64,000 bases of DNA from Prostheceraeus crozeri (GCA_907163375.1 CAJQUW010001420.1:744001-808000), one strand, 5' to 3'. Counted from the first letter of the stretch, positions 48,500 to 60,898 are shown. A program made the numbers and translations. The notes: generated by a model from the letters alone, not told the origin.

Positions 48500-50119
48500 A
48501 TATCCCTACTCTATGGTTCTTTATTTGTTAAGTGATTTATAGCGTTTTTCAGCCTCCACGCATCTGCAATCTGCATCTTCATAATGCCAAATTTATATAG
48601 TCTAAAAAGTATTTGAATTACATTTTACCATCAATTTTTATATAGGTGGGAATGGAAATAATGAAACAATTGAGTCAGCACTTGTGTAGGCCCCCCTATA
48701 TTGAATTAAGGCGAACCGGGACTGGCCTTTTGAGCCCAAAAGCCAGATCTGCTACACTGCTCCAACTACCCATGACGTGAGGTTCACGTCATTTCCCGTA
48801 ACTGCAGCTCCCCTAATGCTGAGTGAACAATGGAAACATAATGCACCGATGACTTGCACTGCACGACATCGACTCTCAAGAGGCTAGTAACAACGGGCAA
48901 GTTGCCACATTGGGCTACCATATAAAATCCTGAATAATATCTCACCCATGAAAGCTTGAAGTTCAATTTATTATATTTTGTAAGTTGCAGATTGAAAATA
49001 CGTTTTTCGTACATTAAGCGTTTTTTTATTTTGTGCATATTATGTGATTACCTCAAGACAAATGGTCTCAGATTCAAGTTTTCTACTTGAGACAAGAGCA
49101 ACTATCGCGTATGTTCTTAAGCTTGCACAGGTTGTTACAGCAGAAACGAGGCAAGTTCTTAATGGTGAAGAGAAGGGACGAAATTCGCTCTCTAAGTAGG
49201 TAGACGTGCGATAAATGTGGCTCAAAGAATTAGATTCATCATCTCGAGCGCTTCGGTTTCGTAGAAAGGAAAGGTTATATGCAACCTTAATCTCGAAATG
49301 GCACATCACAGAATGCGACAACTTGTTCATTTTCGAATTGATAATTCGTGTATCTCTTGCTATTGGAAATGGCAAACAATAAGCTGTCAGCAGAGGACAC
49401 CAGAGCCAGTGAGAGATGCGTGCGTGCTGTGATATCACTTCGCACACAACAAAACACACATTGATGCCTGGCTTCGATTCAATGTATGCACTATACAGTG
49501 AGCAATGCCGAGGAGAGGATGTGAAATCATCAAGTGAACTAATTTTCGTACGCCTGCTACTTTTTTTAATAATGATCGGAAGGGCCAACATTATGGAGAA
49601 AACTTGTCCGTAATGATCTTAAGTCTTTGAATCTGAAGGAATTTTGGCAATCGAAGCACTTTGCTGGAACTCACATTAATCCGCAAGCGACGTTCGACTT
49701 TTTTCCTATCTCTGTAAGGTATTAGGAATTCCTCTTTTTTGCCCACTCAATAGGTTCCTCGATGTGCCGTCGAATTCGTATTAATCACACTTCTAGCAAA
49801 CCGAAGCAGATAAACAAAATATTTAATTTTGTGATGTGGCTATTGGCATGTTCTATTGAATCAGTATAAGCTTGATGTGTTGCTGTCTTAACAAATGTTT
49901 AATGTCGGAAGTAGGACCTTACCAACACTGTTTAACAATCTAAATTTAGCAGACTCATAAAAGATAAAATATCATCAATGTCTGAATGATGGAGTTGAAA
50001 TTCTGCTGAAGAAAACAAAATCCAGGACTGTTGACAAAGCGAGTTGCATTAGAAGCTTTCATGATGACACCAATGAAATAATATCCCATAGCATTCGCTA
50101 CAATAGTTATTTATTTGTC
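48500..50119. other. Stretch without a recognised gene
   Basis: A 183-codon minus-strand frame (49040-49591) is the longest here but shows no family motif, no repeat structure and no signal peptide. I cannot support it as a gene. Confidence 0.4.
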
Positions 50120-50213
50120 TCCGCGCATGTATTGTAGATATCCTATTGCTTTGTTTGACCTGTAAAGCAGAATATTGCCAGTGCGGGAAATAAAATTTAC
50201 TCCTACGCACTGG
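50120..50213. repeat. Direct repeat L bounding the recombinase/RT cluster
   Basis: It reads CCGCGCATGTATTGTAGATA, TCCTATTGC, ACCTGTAAAGCAGA and GCACTGG. The same order occurs at 57415-57507 in the same orientation, roughly two thirds identical over about 90 bp. Confidence 0.6.
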
Positions 50214-50464
50214 AAGGAGCGTAATCTATGTCAATTATGAGTGCAGTTGTCCTACTTTAGTATAGACTAGATACGTGAATAGATATTTTCACGATTGATC
50301 AGGCTAAATTTTTATTGAAATTTTATGGACTAACATTCTAATTAATAACAATTTAGAGTTAACATTTAAGAACAACATATAAAAGATACAAAAACAAAAA
50401 GACATCCGGACAGTTAAGAAAAAGGGAAGCTTGAAGTTAAGGGAAGATATACCTTTTAGACAGG

Positions 50465-51490
50465 TCAGAGGTCAAAAATAGTGTTCAGTGCATGACCTTT
50501 TGGGAGGCAACCTAGGAGGCTGTTTGCGTTGCCGATTTGAACGGCGACGCTCAGGGATTGCTGGAGGTAAGTAGCCGCCCTTCTCTCGCCAGTCGATGCA
50601 ATGAGCCGCCTGCCAACAGATCTTATAAAGTTTGCAGCACTTTCACCATAGGCCCCCATAGACTCTATGCAAATCGGGGTGAAAATAAAGCGGTCTCCAA
50701 TTTCGTCATATTTGTTGAGTTTGCGAGTTTCAGCGATATTCCCAACGGCTCCTGATGTCTTTGAGGCGGCTGCGATGTAGGAATCAGCAAGTGTGTGGCT
50801 ACAGGTAAAGTCCCACACAAGGGCCCGGCCTCTTTCCCAATTCAAAAGGGTTACCCCATCGGGCCTCTTGTTGTCACTCCGAAATATGCCCATTGGTTCA
50901 GTGGAATTCGGCACACCTGCAGAAACTAACGCTCTTGAGATCAGGTTGTTCACTGAAGCATGTCGAAAATAGCGACCAGACGACTTCTTACATACAAGCG
51001 CGTGTTGACCGAAAATGTCTAGCTGATCACCACAAATGCATCGCTGTGCAGAACAAACAGGGGAACCAAGCCGTAAAGCGCATGCAATAGTGAACTGATC
51101 GTCGTTCATTTGAAGTCCCAAAGATCGTATGGGGTATGCATTCAGCCATTGACCAGCTTCTTTGGTCGATACTGATAACAATCTAGCTTTTCCGTAATCA
51201 TTTTCAATTGAAATCAACTTTCCAAGGTAAACTTCACTCATGGGTTGATCCCAACTCTTTTGACTGGATTGAACTTTTGGCAATTCCCTTGTACAAGAAA
51301 AGTGCTTCCATAAAGAGATAGCTTTGTCTACGTTCACATCAGAAAATTGAACACAAGTTTTGTTGAGTATGCTACTCACGACATCGAAAGAACCAAAAGC
51401 TGAGGCCAAATAGGCAGGAATTGAAAGCTGTTTGGTTCCGCGAATACCGAGACCACCGTAATTGATAGGTAGGGAAGGCATGCTCATCAA
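50465..51490 (-). mobile_element. LINE ORF, C-terminal part: restriction-like endonuclease
   Basis: It continues the reverse transcriptase at 51372-52817 in another frame. It begins SLPINYGGLGIRGTKQLSIP and has a Cys/His cluster, CICGDQLDIFGQHALVC and H further on, then NKRPDGVTLLNWERGRALVW and DFTCSHTLADSY. The RPDG...WDFT pattern fits the PD-(D/E)xK endonuclease that follows the RT in R2/R4/NeSL-type LINEs. The end is DL then a stop at 50465. A possible poly(A) signal AATAAA lies near 50316 on the minus strand. Confidence 0.72.
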
Positions 51491-52817
51491 TGGATGTATT
51501 CAAAAGATCAGAGAGATTGCTTCTGATTAAACAATCGATCTTTGTGAGAATTTCACTTTCATAGCAATAACTTGTTCTCAAACAGTAAAGTAATTTTGGT
51601 ATGGCGATGGCATTTTTAAGTGAAAAGAATGCCACGTGCTTTTTTAGCTTACCAAGTCTTTCACTCAAAAGTTTCAGCATGTGATATTTCTTCTCTAATA
51701 TTTTGTCAATTGATTCTTTACAGAGAGATCCGCCAAGCAATTCCGCGTCTTCAAATTCGATGCATTTCAAATTTGGGATTGCATCGAAAAATTCTTTCAT
51801 AACCGACGTCCGTTTGATCGAGTCAGTTTCAAGAATTAGCAGTTCGCACTTGGAGTCGTTTATTTGCAGACCAAGCTGCTCCATTTTATTGGCGATGACT
51901 TTGAAGTCGTTTAAAACAGTTGTTGGATTGCCAGCTAAAGTACCGTCATCAAGGTGCCACACATTTATCTCAGACTGAAGATCAATAATGACAGACTTTA
52001 TAGCAAGACTGAATAAAAGTGGACCCAAAGGATCTCCTTGTTGAACACCTTCTAATGATGGGATGACGGACGATGAAAAATATAAATTGGACGGCAATCG
52101 GTAACATAGATCAATGTAATTGTAAATCTTGGGAATGTGTTCTTTGACCGATTTCAGCAAGACATCACGACGAACTGAGTTGAAGGCATTTTTCAAATCA
52201 ACTTTTAGTAGAACCTTATCCGAATTACGAAATTGCTGAACATAATTTTGGCATGCATGAACTGCAGCCTCGCAGCCAAGCTGGACTCCAAAGCCTACTT
52301 GAGCTGGGTATAAAACTGTCCGTGCATCAGATCCAACACACATGCAACAGATCTTTGAAACTATTCTCCTCACTATGTTTCCAACAGCAATCGGTCTGAT
52401 TCCACCATCTTTCTTCTTCAAAGCGACGAGACGTGCTCCACAAAGGGTTGGCTGTATTTCATTTGGAATGGAACCTTTAAGAATATTGTTGAAAAGTTCG
52501 CTGAGGGCATTCAAGAGCTGAACAGAGGAATGGTTTGTTTGATCTTTCAGCATGTCTTTGAGATGTTGTGGACGGAGGCCATCAGGACCAGCAGAGGACG
52601 AACATTTAAAACTTTGGATTGCCTTGAAAACACAGTCAGAACTGATTTGCAAATCTTCTGATGGATGGTAATCGTCAAAAGAAGTAGACGGATGCGGATT
52701 TGGGTGTCTTTCTTGCAATTGCTTCAAAGTTTCTTCATTAAATGGGGCAATGGAATCGTCTGAGATTATTGAAATACTCTCGATCATCATAGCACGTCGG
52801 CAAATATAATTCTCCAT
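51372..52817 (-). mobile_element. LINE ORF, reverse transcriptase part
   Basis: Motifs in order: SAGPDGLRPQHLKDM, GARLVALKKKDGGIRPIAVG, LLKVDLKNAFNSVRRD (first catalytic Asp), EGVQQGDPLGPLLFSLAI, and VWHLDDGTLAGNP, where the usual Tyr of Y.DD is His. The N-terminal region expected before SDDSIAPFNEETLKQLQERH is cut short at about 52790, so the copy looks 5'-truncated. There is one frame change before the endonuclease part. It reverse-transcribes element RNA; the endonuclease opens the target. It lies directly downstream of, and co-oriented with, the tyrosine recombinase. Confidence 0.85.
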
Positions 52818-52934
52818 ACAACTCGTGCATAGATTACTTCATCATGTATTCGAGCTCGTTCGATTTAAATATCTAACTGTCTAACTCGTGGAATGCTATA
52901 ACGAAGCATTATACCATTTTCAGTGGATGTCTAC

Positions 52935-52985
52935 ATGTCTTTTTGAATGCTATAACCTTGCATTTTCCGTGCAGTATAATTAAAA
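52935..52985. repeat. Partial repeat M between recombinase and RT
   Basis: CTTTTTGAATGCTATAACC, then TTTTCCGTGCAGTATAAT, aligns with CTCCTTGAAAAGCTATATC and CACCGTGCGTATAATG at 57383-57428, and with GCTACAATAG and CCGCGCATGTATTG at 50098. Nearby, CTCGTGCATAGAT at 52822 recurs at 57710. Confidence 0.45.
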
Positions 52986-53153
52986 CCAGTTCGGTATAAC
53001 TTGCACCAAGTAAAAACAAAATATATCTATGATGTATTGCTCATAGTGAGTTTAGTAATGATATGAGTATAGAAATATGTATAGTGCATTTACCAACATT
53101 ACAAAACATAACATTAAGATAAGAATGTGTCATAGGCCTATAGGATCAAAATA

Positions 53154-53812
53154 TCAATTTGTGTAAATATGAAATGTACAATTATTGTAAATGTTGTGCC
53201 CAGGTAGGAGCTCCGGAATCTGAATGTTTGTGACACTTTCAGAATGTGATGATTCAACTTCATCAGACGGAATACGTCCTATCACATTATTTTCTGACGC
53301 CAGTAAATGCGGATTTAGCATGTGAGAAGCGTTATAGTCATCTTCTCTGCTCCTCTTGTACGCTTCCAGTCCTTCTGAAGAGCGGTTTCCTAATCTTTTC
53401 TTTATCATTTTGTCGTCAGCGCCCTTTTCCATTGGTCTAGTGAAACAGGTTGCTTTCCCAGAATGACTTGTAAATCTTCCTTCCAGATCGGCCCTTGCTG
53501 CAAGTGTTGACATAATCTTCCCAAGTTTATTAACACCGACTCTTTGTGTCCCGAAACGAATGGAATTCATGATATTCGGCAGTGTCTTTATATAAAATGG
53601 GCCATTGCTTTTACCTAAAGCTGCAAAATATTCTTGGTATAATGAAATAATAGACTTTTTGCCTTCAGTGTCGAAATGACGAATGATTTTTGGTTCGACA
53701 TTTCGTTGCTGTAATCCTCCATTAGAGTTTTTCCTGATTCGAGAGGTGTATTCTATATATTTTCTACCTTGATGATCGCTTCCTAAGCTATAAAGTCATT
53801 AACCTCCAATCC
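53154..53812 (-). mobile_element. Crypton-type tyrosine recombinase, C-terminal part
   Basis: The minus strand reads GRKYIEYTSRIRKNSNGG, FYIKTLPNIMNSIRFGTQRV, GVNKLGKIMSTLAARADLEG, RFTSHSGKATCF and LGNRSSEGLEAYKR. This is the DUF3504/Crypton tyrosine-recombinase domain (HSGR-like motif, then H/N..S...YK with the candidate nucleophile Tyr in EAYKR). Such enzymes cut and join DNA through a 3'-phosphotyrosine. The gene is split by the element at 53815-56719; its N-terminal part is at 56722-57269. The reading frame also has a few small breaks. Confidence 0.78.
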
Positions 53813-53814
53813 GT

Positions 53815-56719
53815 CCCGATTAACCAAATTGAATGGTACTCTATGACATTCTATAACACTCAATGGGCATCCGATAGGAAACATCAGCATTCAATCGAAC
53901 TCTATTGGATCCAATTGCACTTGAAATGGGAGAATATGAGTCCCATAGATGTTGTCCGAAAGAAATAGAAAATGTGACTTTCATTGCTGACACGGACTCC
54001 GGCATCGTCCAATCATATTGCATCATCTGCATATTTGATATCGCTCAAGGAACATTTCACTATAATCGCAACAATTCCTTTTTACACGTCATTTTATCAC
54101 ATCGCCTCTAGCTTCGTGTGTGATTTTATATTTTGGCGAACAACTATTCATCAAATCAGTGAAGTCTCGCTACAACATTGCAGTAAGTTCTTGATTACGC
54201 TGTTATATATTTATTAATTACCGTTTATTTATTAGTTATACCCGGTACTTTATTTAGGCCACTAGTTAAATTGTCAAATCCTCAATGCTTCAACAATTCA
54301 TTAAGGCACTGTGTAGGCTATTATTTAGAAATTTCGTTGATGCAATTATTTAAGCATCAATGCTTTCTTCGATTCCTGTTTCAATTGTCTTTATAATAAG
54401 TGCCCTATAAAGTATCTGGTGTTTATCAATACAATTGAAACGACATGATGAGTGATAACAATATATAAAAGATAATTTATTGACAGCTTCTAATATTATT
54501 GTAAACTTGAATTCTATGCTTGAATACGGTACTTCAAGTGGATTTGATTTTTTAATATGATACGAAGCATGCACTCTCTTGAAGACTTTTCTTCACTGAC
54601 ATTCTTCAAGTCTGAATTTATGGTCAATGTCTTGAATAAACACAAATCACTTAAATAATCCAGTATTTAGTTGCATCGAAAAGATGGAATAGTCATATAT
54701 AGGGCCTATATAGTCATTTTATCAAGTAGGCTATATATAGTCCAACAGATAGTTGAAATGTTATCTTCACATTTCTTTGAGCATTATTCTAGCGGTTTAA
54801 GTGAGCAATTATTATCGTATTTTTGAATATTAATTCGGGCGAATGGCCAACGGTAATATTTCAATCAGAATTGCTCAAGTATACAAGCCTGTTCACTTTG
54901 GATACTTTCAGCATAATATACGACGCATTGAACCCTTTGCCAAAAATGACAGTAGACGTCAGATGTTAAAAATAGTATTTTGATCTAGAAATTGTTTTTC
55001 TTCTTACTTAAATAGCCATGGAGAAGTCTGTTTTTTCTCCGCTTGCATGTTGGCCAGGTGAATGAAAGTAAAAAACAGTATATATATATATACCACTCGG
55101 TGCCTTCAGCGGACAGTGTTTCTTAAATATTCTTATAATCTCCCTTAAGTCTTTCAAAATATTTCGAAGTATATATTTGTGTGGAAATGTATCTTTGTTG
55201 TATACTATTGCTGTATTGTGTAAGGAAATTGAGATACGGTTCATTAACTGCACAATGTGGTTGACTGTGCAATGATATTAAGTCCGGTAATAAGGCCCAT
55301 ACGAAGAGTGGGTAATAATGCCCACACTTTATCGTTTCAAATTCTTTGGATGCTCGTGCTGTACACCAACGCAGTCAGCGTAGAATTAGTGTTTACGACT
55401 TACATTGATTATTCTTTTTATTTATGTTAGCAATGGCTATAAGACCTGATGAAGATGAGACCATTAGTAAACCTTAATTTGCTTGAAAATCTGTTCTTCA
55501 AATGTAAAGTATGTATTCTTCAGGTCAACTTGTAGCAATTCGAATAGTTGCATGTCTGTTAAGGTGCCGACTGATTGAATATTTTTTTAGTGAATTTGTA
55601 TTGAATATTATGGATTACATCATCGATTGGGATGTAAGGATACATTGAAATCACATCATAACTAGCAATGCATATGGGAATTCTGAAGTGAACGGGTTTT
55701 CAATTACTCCTTTCAATTCGAGGTTATTTTTGAGGTTGATTAAAAGGAGATTAAAAAATCCGTGATAAGAACGAAATGTGGTCGGGTTGAAAGTTAACGA
55801 GCAGAGATTAAAGGAAACTCTTTCAATTACATTTTATTGTCGTAATAATTACATTTTTCACTGTCAGAATGGAGCAATTTGTCTAAATTTTATGTGGGAG
55901 CTCGTTCATTATCGACTTCATGTTATACGAATTCTAAGCTACAACGTATGGAATCTATACAAAATGTTTATGTTCTGTCATTAACTTATTATTCATCGTA
56001 TATTTATCATTCATCTCTTGTTTGTTACAGGCCTAGTCCAACATCATCACCCGATGGAGCAGAGGGAAGTGTGGAAAATGATCTCCAAGAAACTTTACAG
56101 TGAATCAAAAATGCTAAAAAGACAAAATAAAAGATAAAAAATCAATGGTTTTTTGTGAATAATGACGTTTTATGAATGATCATGAAATACGCTTCATAAT
56201 AATGCTCTATACATAATGTAGACTGATTATTAGATTAACGTTTCTGAGATAGCTACAATTATATTTCAAAAGTGAATTGTTCTTTGGGCAGGAGTTTCAC
56301 CGAAATAGTAAAGGGCTTTAAAGAAAAATGCAAACGTCTCATGTACGTTTCAAGTTGATTATTGCCATTGTCTATGTCAACACTATTACAATCAGTAAAG
56401 CTAGCTTGATTATTGCTGATACTCGTGATCATATCAGACGTCACTATGCAACGGTCAAGTTAGACAGCAATAATGGGACCTACCAAAAATACTGAATTCC
56501 CAATACAATAGGACAGGATTTCTCACAATTCTATGGGACAAACTGATTCAATAGGCAATAGGCAATAGGAACCGATTTCCCTAAAATTCAAAGGGACAAA
56601 ACTTCCCAATAAAGCCATAGGATGGAGTTCCATAGCAATAGCACTGCTTGCTATAGGAAAGTTACAATAATTCCGTAGGAAGTTTCCTATAGGAGTGCCA
56701 TAGATTTTGGTTAATCGGG
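53815..56719. mobile_element. 2.9-kb TIR element inserted in the recombinase gene
   Basis: The left end CCCGATTAACCAAATTG and the right end read inward CCCGATTAACCAAAATC are inverted repeats; similarity continues with ATGG.ACTC. GT follows on both sides (53813-53814 and 56720-56721), a 2-bp target duplication. The flanking recombinase reads through the duplicated site, which fixes the borders to the base. The right subterminal zone is rich in CAATAGG and CCTATAGG words. No transposase frame is present. Confidence 0.8.
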
Positions 56720-56721
56720 GT

Positions 56722-57269
56722 GATGTTCTTCTCTTCCACGAAGCCCAAACAATTTTGAGTTATAGAAATATAAAGTGTACTGTAGTGTTTCACTTGAGTC
56801 ATTACCCAAATCACCTTTTCTCCACATCAATATTTCTTCGGATAGTAAGATCTTTCATCTTTCCATCCAAAGCGTTTGTAAAGTAGAAAAATCTGCCAAT
56901 CTTTTCATCAAGAATATATTTATCAAAAATGCCATTGTTCCGCAAATGCCTTAAAAGTCCGCATGCAATCAAATATAATGTTTTTGCTGGATATTCACTC
57001 TTGTTCTTTTGACTGGCCTCTGAAATGAATCTTGCCAGCCAGCTATTTAGTACATTATTGCTCATTTCAAGTAAATCTGGTATAATTTCCGGTCTTTCTT
57101 TCCTCCAGTCGTTGAATACACTCATTGCCCATCGTGTACTTTTCTCCGTGTTCTTCGATTTTCCTTTTTGAATCATTTAATTTATTTCTTCATCTGTATT
57201 CATTGCAAATCTTCTTCTTGAATTTTCAGATTCCATTTCATCGAAAAGCTGGCTTATGTTGACATTCAT
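56722..57269 (-). mobile_element. Crypton-type tyrosine recombinase, N-terminal part
   Basis: The minus strand starts MNVNISQLFDEMESENS at 57269, then KSKNTEKSTRWAMSVFNDWR, PAKTLYLIACGLLRHLRNNG and, in a neighbouring frame, TLQYTLYFYNSKLFGLRG before the inserted element. This is the SAM-like core-binding region and the start of the catalytic domain of DUF3504 recombinases. The LRG Arg is the expected first catalytic Arg. Confidence 0.75.
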
Positions 57270-57414
57270 ATTATTCTATTTAAAACATAAATATGAATAG
57301 GTTATACGACATTGATTTGAATTTCATTGACAGAGATATCATATCATTGAATCCTGAAAATGGTATAACACAGATATATCACTCCTTGAAAAGCTATATC
57401 AAATTTTATTTTTC

Positions 57415-57507
57415 ACCGTGCGTATAATGTAGATATCCTGTCATTATATTTTACCTGTAAAGCAGATGACCGCACGGGCGTGCAGTAATATTTTCATTAT
57501 TGCACTG
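57415..57507. repeat. Direct repeat R bounding the recombinase/RT cluster
   Basis: It reads ACCGTGCGTATAATGTAGAT, ATCCTGTCATTATATTTTAC, CTGTAAAGCAGA and GCACTGG, matching 50120-50213 in order and orientation. It lies about 150 bp upstream of the recombinase start codon. Confidence 0.6.
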
Positions 57508-57642
57508 GTTGAATTATATATTTCTATATAGATATATGCAATTGAATTATATAAAACCCGCTTATTATTTAACTCATCAAACACCATAGAATTAGATTAG
57601 TCATAATGGTCATGACATCAGTGAAAAATAAAATTACCTACA

Positions 57643-57772
57643 CAACTCGTGCAAAGATATCCATCTTTTGCTTTCTCCTCGACAAACATTCTATGTCCTC
57701 GCCCTTCGGGCTCGTGCATAGATATGTTGACTTAGAAGAAGGCAATAAAGATGGATATTTTGCACTAGTTAC
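57643..57772. repeat. Foldback with TCGTGCA motif
   Basis: CAACTCGTGCAAAGATATCC then ATCTTTTGC on the left is inverted as GCAATAAAGATGGATATTTT then GCACTAGTTACG on the right, with about 70 bp between. CTCGTGCATA recurs at 57710, 57788 and 52822. Confidence 0.5.
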
Positions 57773-57885
57773 GTATATCTATAAAACCTCGTGCATAAAA
57801 CTGATATAGCACTCGGAGGAGTGTTCAAAAAAAGGAGTGCATCATGCACTAGTTTTTAAGAAATTTTCAAAACCAAAGTATTCTC

Positions 57886-57970
57886 TCCCGAAGTATTCAT
57901 GCCACAATAAAAGATAAAATAGATACAGAGTTGCCAACGTTTCGGGTCCTGACCCTTTCTCAAGGCAATT
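57886..57970 (-). repeat. GAAACG-hairpin repeat, single copy
   Basis: The minus strand reads GCCTTGAGAAAGGGTCAGGA, then CCCGAAACGTTGG, a 5-bp hairpin (GGGTC/GACCC) followed by GAAACG. Adjacent text TATTCTCTCCCGAAGTATTC matches the foldback arms at 31304-31549. Confidence 0.55.
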
Positions 57971-58390
57971 AACTATGAAATTTTATTAAACTTAACTTTT
58001 TAACTTTTTCAACTTTAAAAAAATTTCATACTTAACTGTATTTTCACCATCAAAGAAATAAAAATATTTTCATAACTCTTTTTGGATAATGTTTGACCTT
58101 TTGGCCTCAATTGAATGATGATTTTCCAGACCACTAGCTTTTGAAACAAGTGGTTACTTTGATCCAAATGCAGTTCTAATGCACAAATTTTATATCAACC
58201 ACTGGCAAACGCTATGCATAATTGTTGTTACCAGTCATGCTTGCTACGTTGTTGCATCGATATAGGCTATGCAATACAACAAAAATATCACATAGTGTTC
58301 GCTTTTTTATTTGAGAGTGACATGTTCTTTAACAAAAATGATAATGACGAGAACAATCATGCGAGGCAAATATGTCAAACATACAGGAGT

Positions 58391-58585
58391 TGATTTACGT
58401 TGTGGAGCCAGGGTAAACTAGATTTTCGGTTACGTGAGCACCTGGTGAGCACAAGTGTCACATTTTTGTGATTTCAGAACGTGACCATGCTTACCGGTGG
58501 TAAGCGAAATGCATCGTGTTTAGCCACAACTTGCGCTTTTTCGTAACCGAAAATCTGGTTTACCCTGGCTCCACAACTTAAATCA
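58391..58585. mobile_element. Short MITE with about 45-bp TIRs (195 bp)
   Basis: The left end TGATTTACGTTGTGGAGCCA then GGGTAAACTAGATTTTCGGT matches the right end read inward with one mismatch over its inner 36 bp and a few in the outer part. Only about 105 bp lie between the TIRs, so the element can fold into one long hairpin. The interior is non-coding. Confidence 0.8.
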
Positions 58586-60898
58586 CATTCATGACACAGG
58601 GTTTATTCAAACATACGTGCAGTTGAAAATTAAACTGCAGCGATAATATTAGGGATAGCAACTTTTGCACTCTATAATCAATTAGTATTTTGAAATCAAT
58701 GTTTTCATGCATTTTGTCAATTAACGTTGCGATCATCTCTTTATACGATTGTCAACGAATTCTAATCAATCACATTACATGGAACAAAATGAAAGGGTTT
58801 TAGTGGAATGAATAGCAACATCACTTTTCTTCCGCAAGTTTCTTCATCAATCATTAGCTGTGCCGTTTATACGGTTCATACTTTTCACATAACCCATCTC
58901 TTAACTTCCTCGTATTCCTATCAAGAGGAAGGAAATCCGTTTTTGAGGAACAAATGAACCATAATGGAATTCAGTCGACAAGTTTTCTTATATTCTAGCA
59001 AGATGAAAATACTTCAATAGACGACATTCATAAAATCGTCAACTTCATCCCAGGAGCTAAAAACCCCAATTGAAGAACGAAAGTCTCACTCATGCTGAGT
59101 AGTCATGAGGTGTAAGCTCATAATCCGGTGACATTCTAAGAATGACGGAAAGCACAAAATTGTTTACAAACAAATGGAGGAAAAGTCGAAGATCACGTTC
59201 GCAATTATTGATACTATCGTAAAATCCCATACCTAAGAACGGGGACATCTTTTAATAATTAATTGAATCATAACAGCGTTGAACGATATTTCTCTGATTA
59301 AATCAAAGGACGTTTCCTATCACCAAGATTGGGATTTCATTGGGGATCAAGCAAATGATGATTATACTGGCTAATGTCGGACCCTTCGAATAGGTCGGTC
59401 ATCAGCGCATGTCAGCGTACACAAATCAACTGCGTCGGTTACCGACTTGGGCATCTACCTCAAAGATAACGGGTTTGAAGCCATTCAAGTGCTTTCCTAA
59501 AATGCCTGAATACGGAGCTCCTCCATTCTAAATTTCCAGAATATCTATTTCCAGAATTTGACTTCACTCAGCGAACCATATAATCAACCTGCTTGAAAAG
59601 GTTTAAAAATATCAAATTGCTCTCAGTCTGGAAAAAGCTTTTTATCCCTGATAGAATTAGCTTCCTGAACCAGTCTCTGATACTCCGCTTAATCCTGAAT
59701 ATTCTCCTCCCTGCAAAAAGTGTTGTTGTTATTTGACTTAAGAAATGATTTCATGAAGTTTATTACACAGAAATTATTTTTTACTTTACATAGAAGTCAG
59801 GTACATATTATCGTGTTTCCTCTGTGAATTTAGTCTGATAACGGAATATTATTCACATACATTTACCGCTTAATCTAAATAGACATTTACTACAAAATTT
59901 GTATAAAAGATTTCAGGAATTATTGATGTTATATGCCCAACATAAATCAGCAACCATGCATTTAAGTTTCATCACATCATTTTTATTACTTGTCACACTG
60001 ATAGGTCTTAAATCATAAAAATAAATCATTGGTCCACGGCTGAAATGTATACAATGTACATGTACGTGCACGTCCGAAGTAAGTATATAAGGGAAGTATG
60101 GAATCAATGGTTGATTTGTGGCGACAGCTATGATATTACTTTTTCGCCAGCGTTTATAAGCAGTTTTATTTGATATCGCAATTGACAGCAGAATAGCATT
60201 GAAATATTGAATGGAAGGGACTGAATAGCTATTTCAAAACTATGAAGTAGTGGAAAATTGCATAGTCATCCGTAGACATCTGGAAGACAAAAACATGATA
60301 TGAAGATCCATTTCTATTGGATTATTGTTTACGTTACTTTGCTTAATACACAGACGAAAAATCTTCACTTCCTGCCTCTTCAACACTTTTTCTTCACAAA
60401 AGGCGGTGTGACTTTCATTATCTCTTCAAAATCGGATTCACTGATATCTGTGATGACAGTCGCTGAGCATATTTGAGTTCGTACCATGGCGCAAACATGC
60501 ATGGATTCCGATATGACAATTTGTGCAGAACTGCTTTCAATCTACGTTCTACTTACAATGAAGATGAACGATCCGACCCGAACTCGGGCTTTTTGGGTTT
60601 GAGTGCATACATTTGGAGATGTGATAGAAGTCATAAATATTAATTCTGAGAAGGGCTATCACAATGTAATAATTCTCTTTACATTCGTGTGTGAAAATGA
60701 TTTGACCAATGTTTTGGATTTTTGCATTGTTCTATATTGTAAAAAATGGAGAATTAGTGCATCTTATATGTATATTCTCTTCTGAATTCGTTATTACGTC
60801 TCATTTGCATTTGCTTTACATTAAAGCTCTTTCATAAATATAAGACGATAGAGGCACTTCATTTTTATTTTTTATTACAGCAAAATAATTATCAGCTA
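58586..60898. other. AT-rich stretch, nothing recognised
   Basis: No open frame over 64 codons before 60898, and no repeat ends were noticed. Confidence 0.45.

Noticed and set aside
49040-49591. 183-codon minus-strand gene
   Set aside because: No recognisable motif, signal or repeat; kept only as a note in the stretch description.
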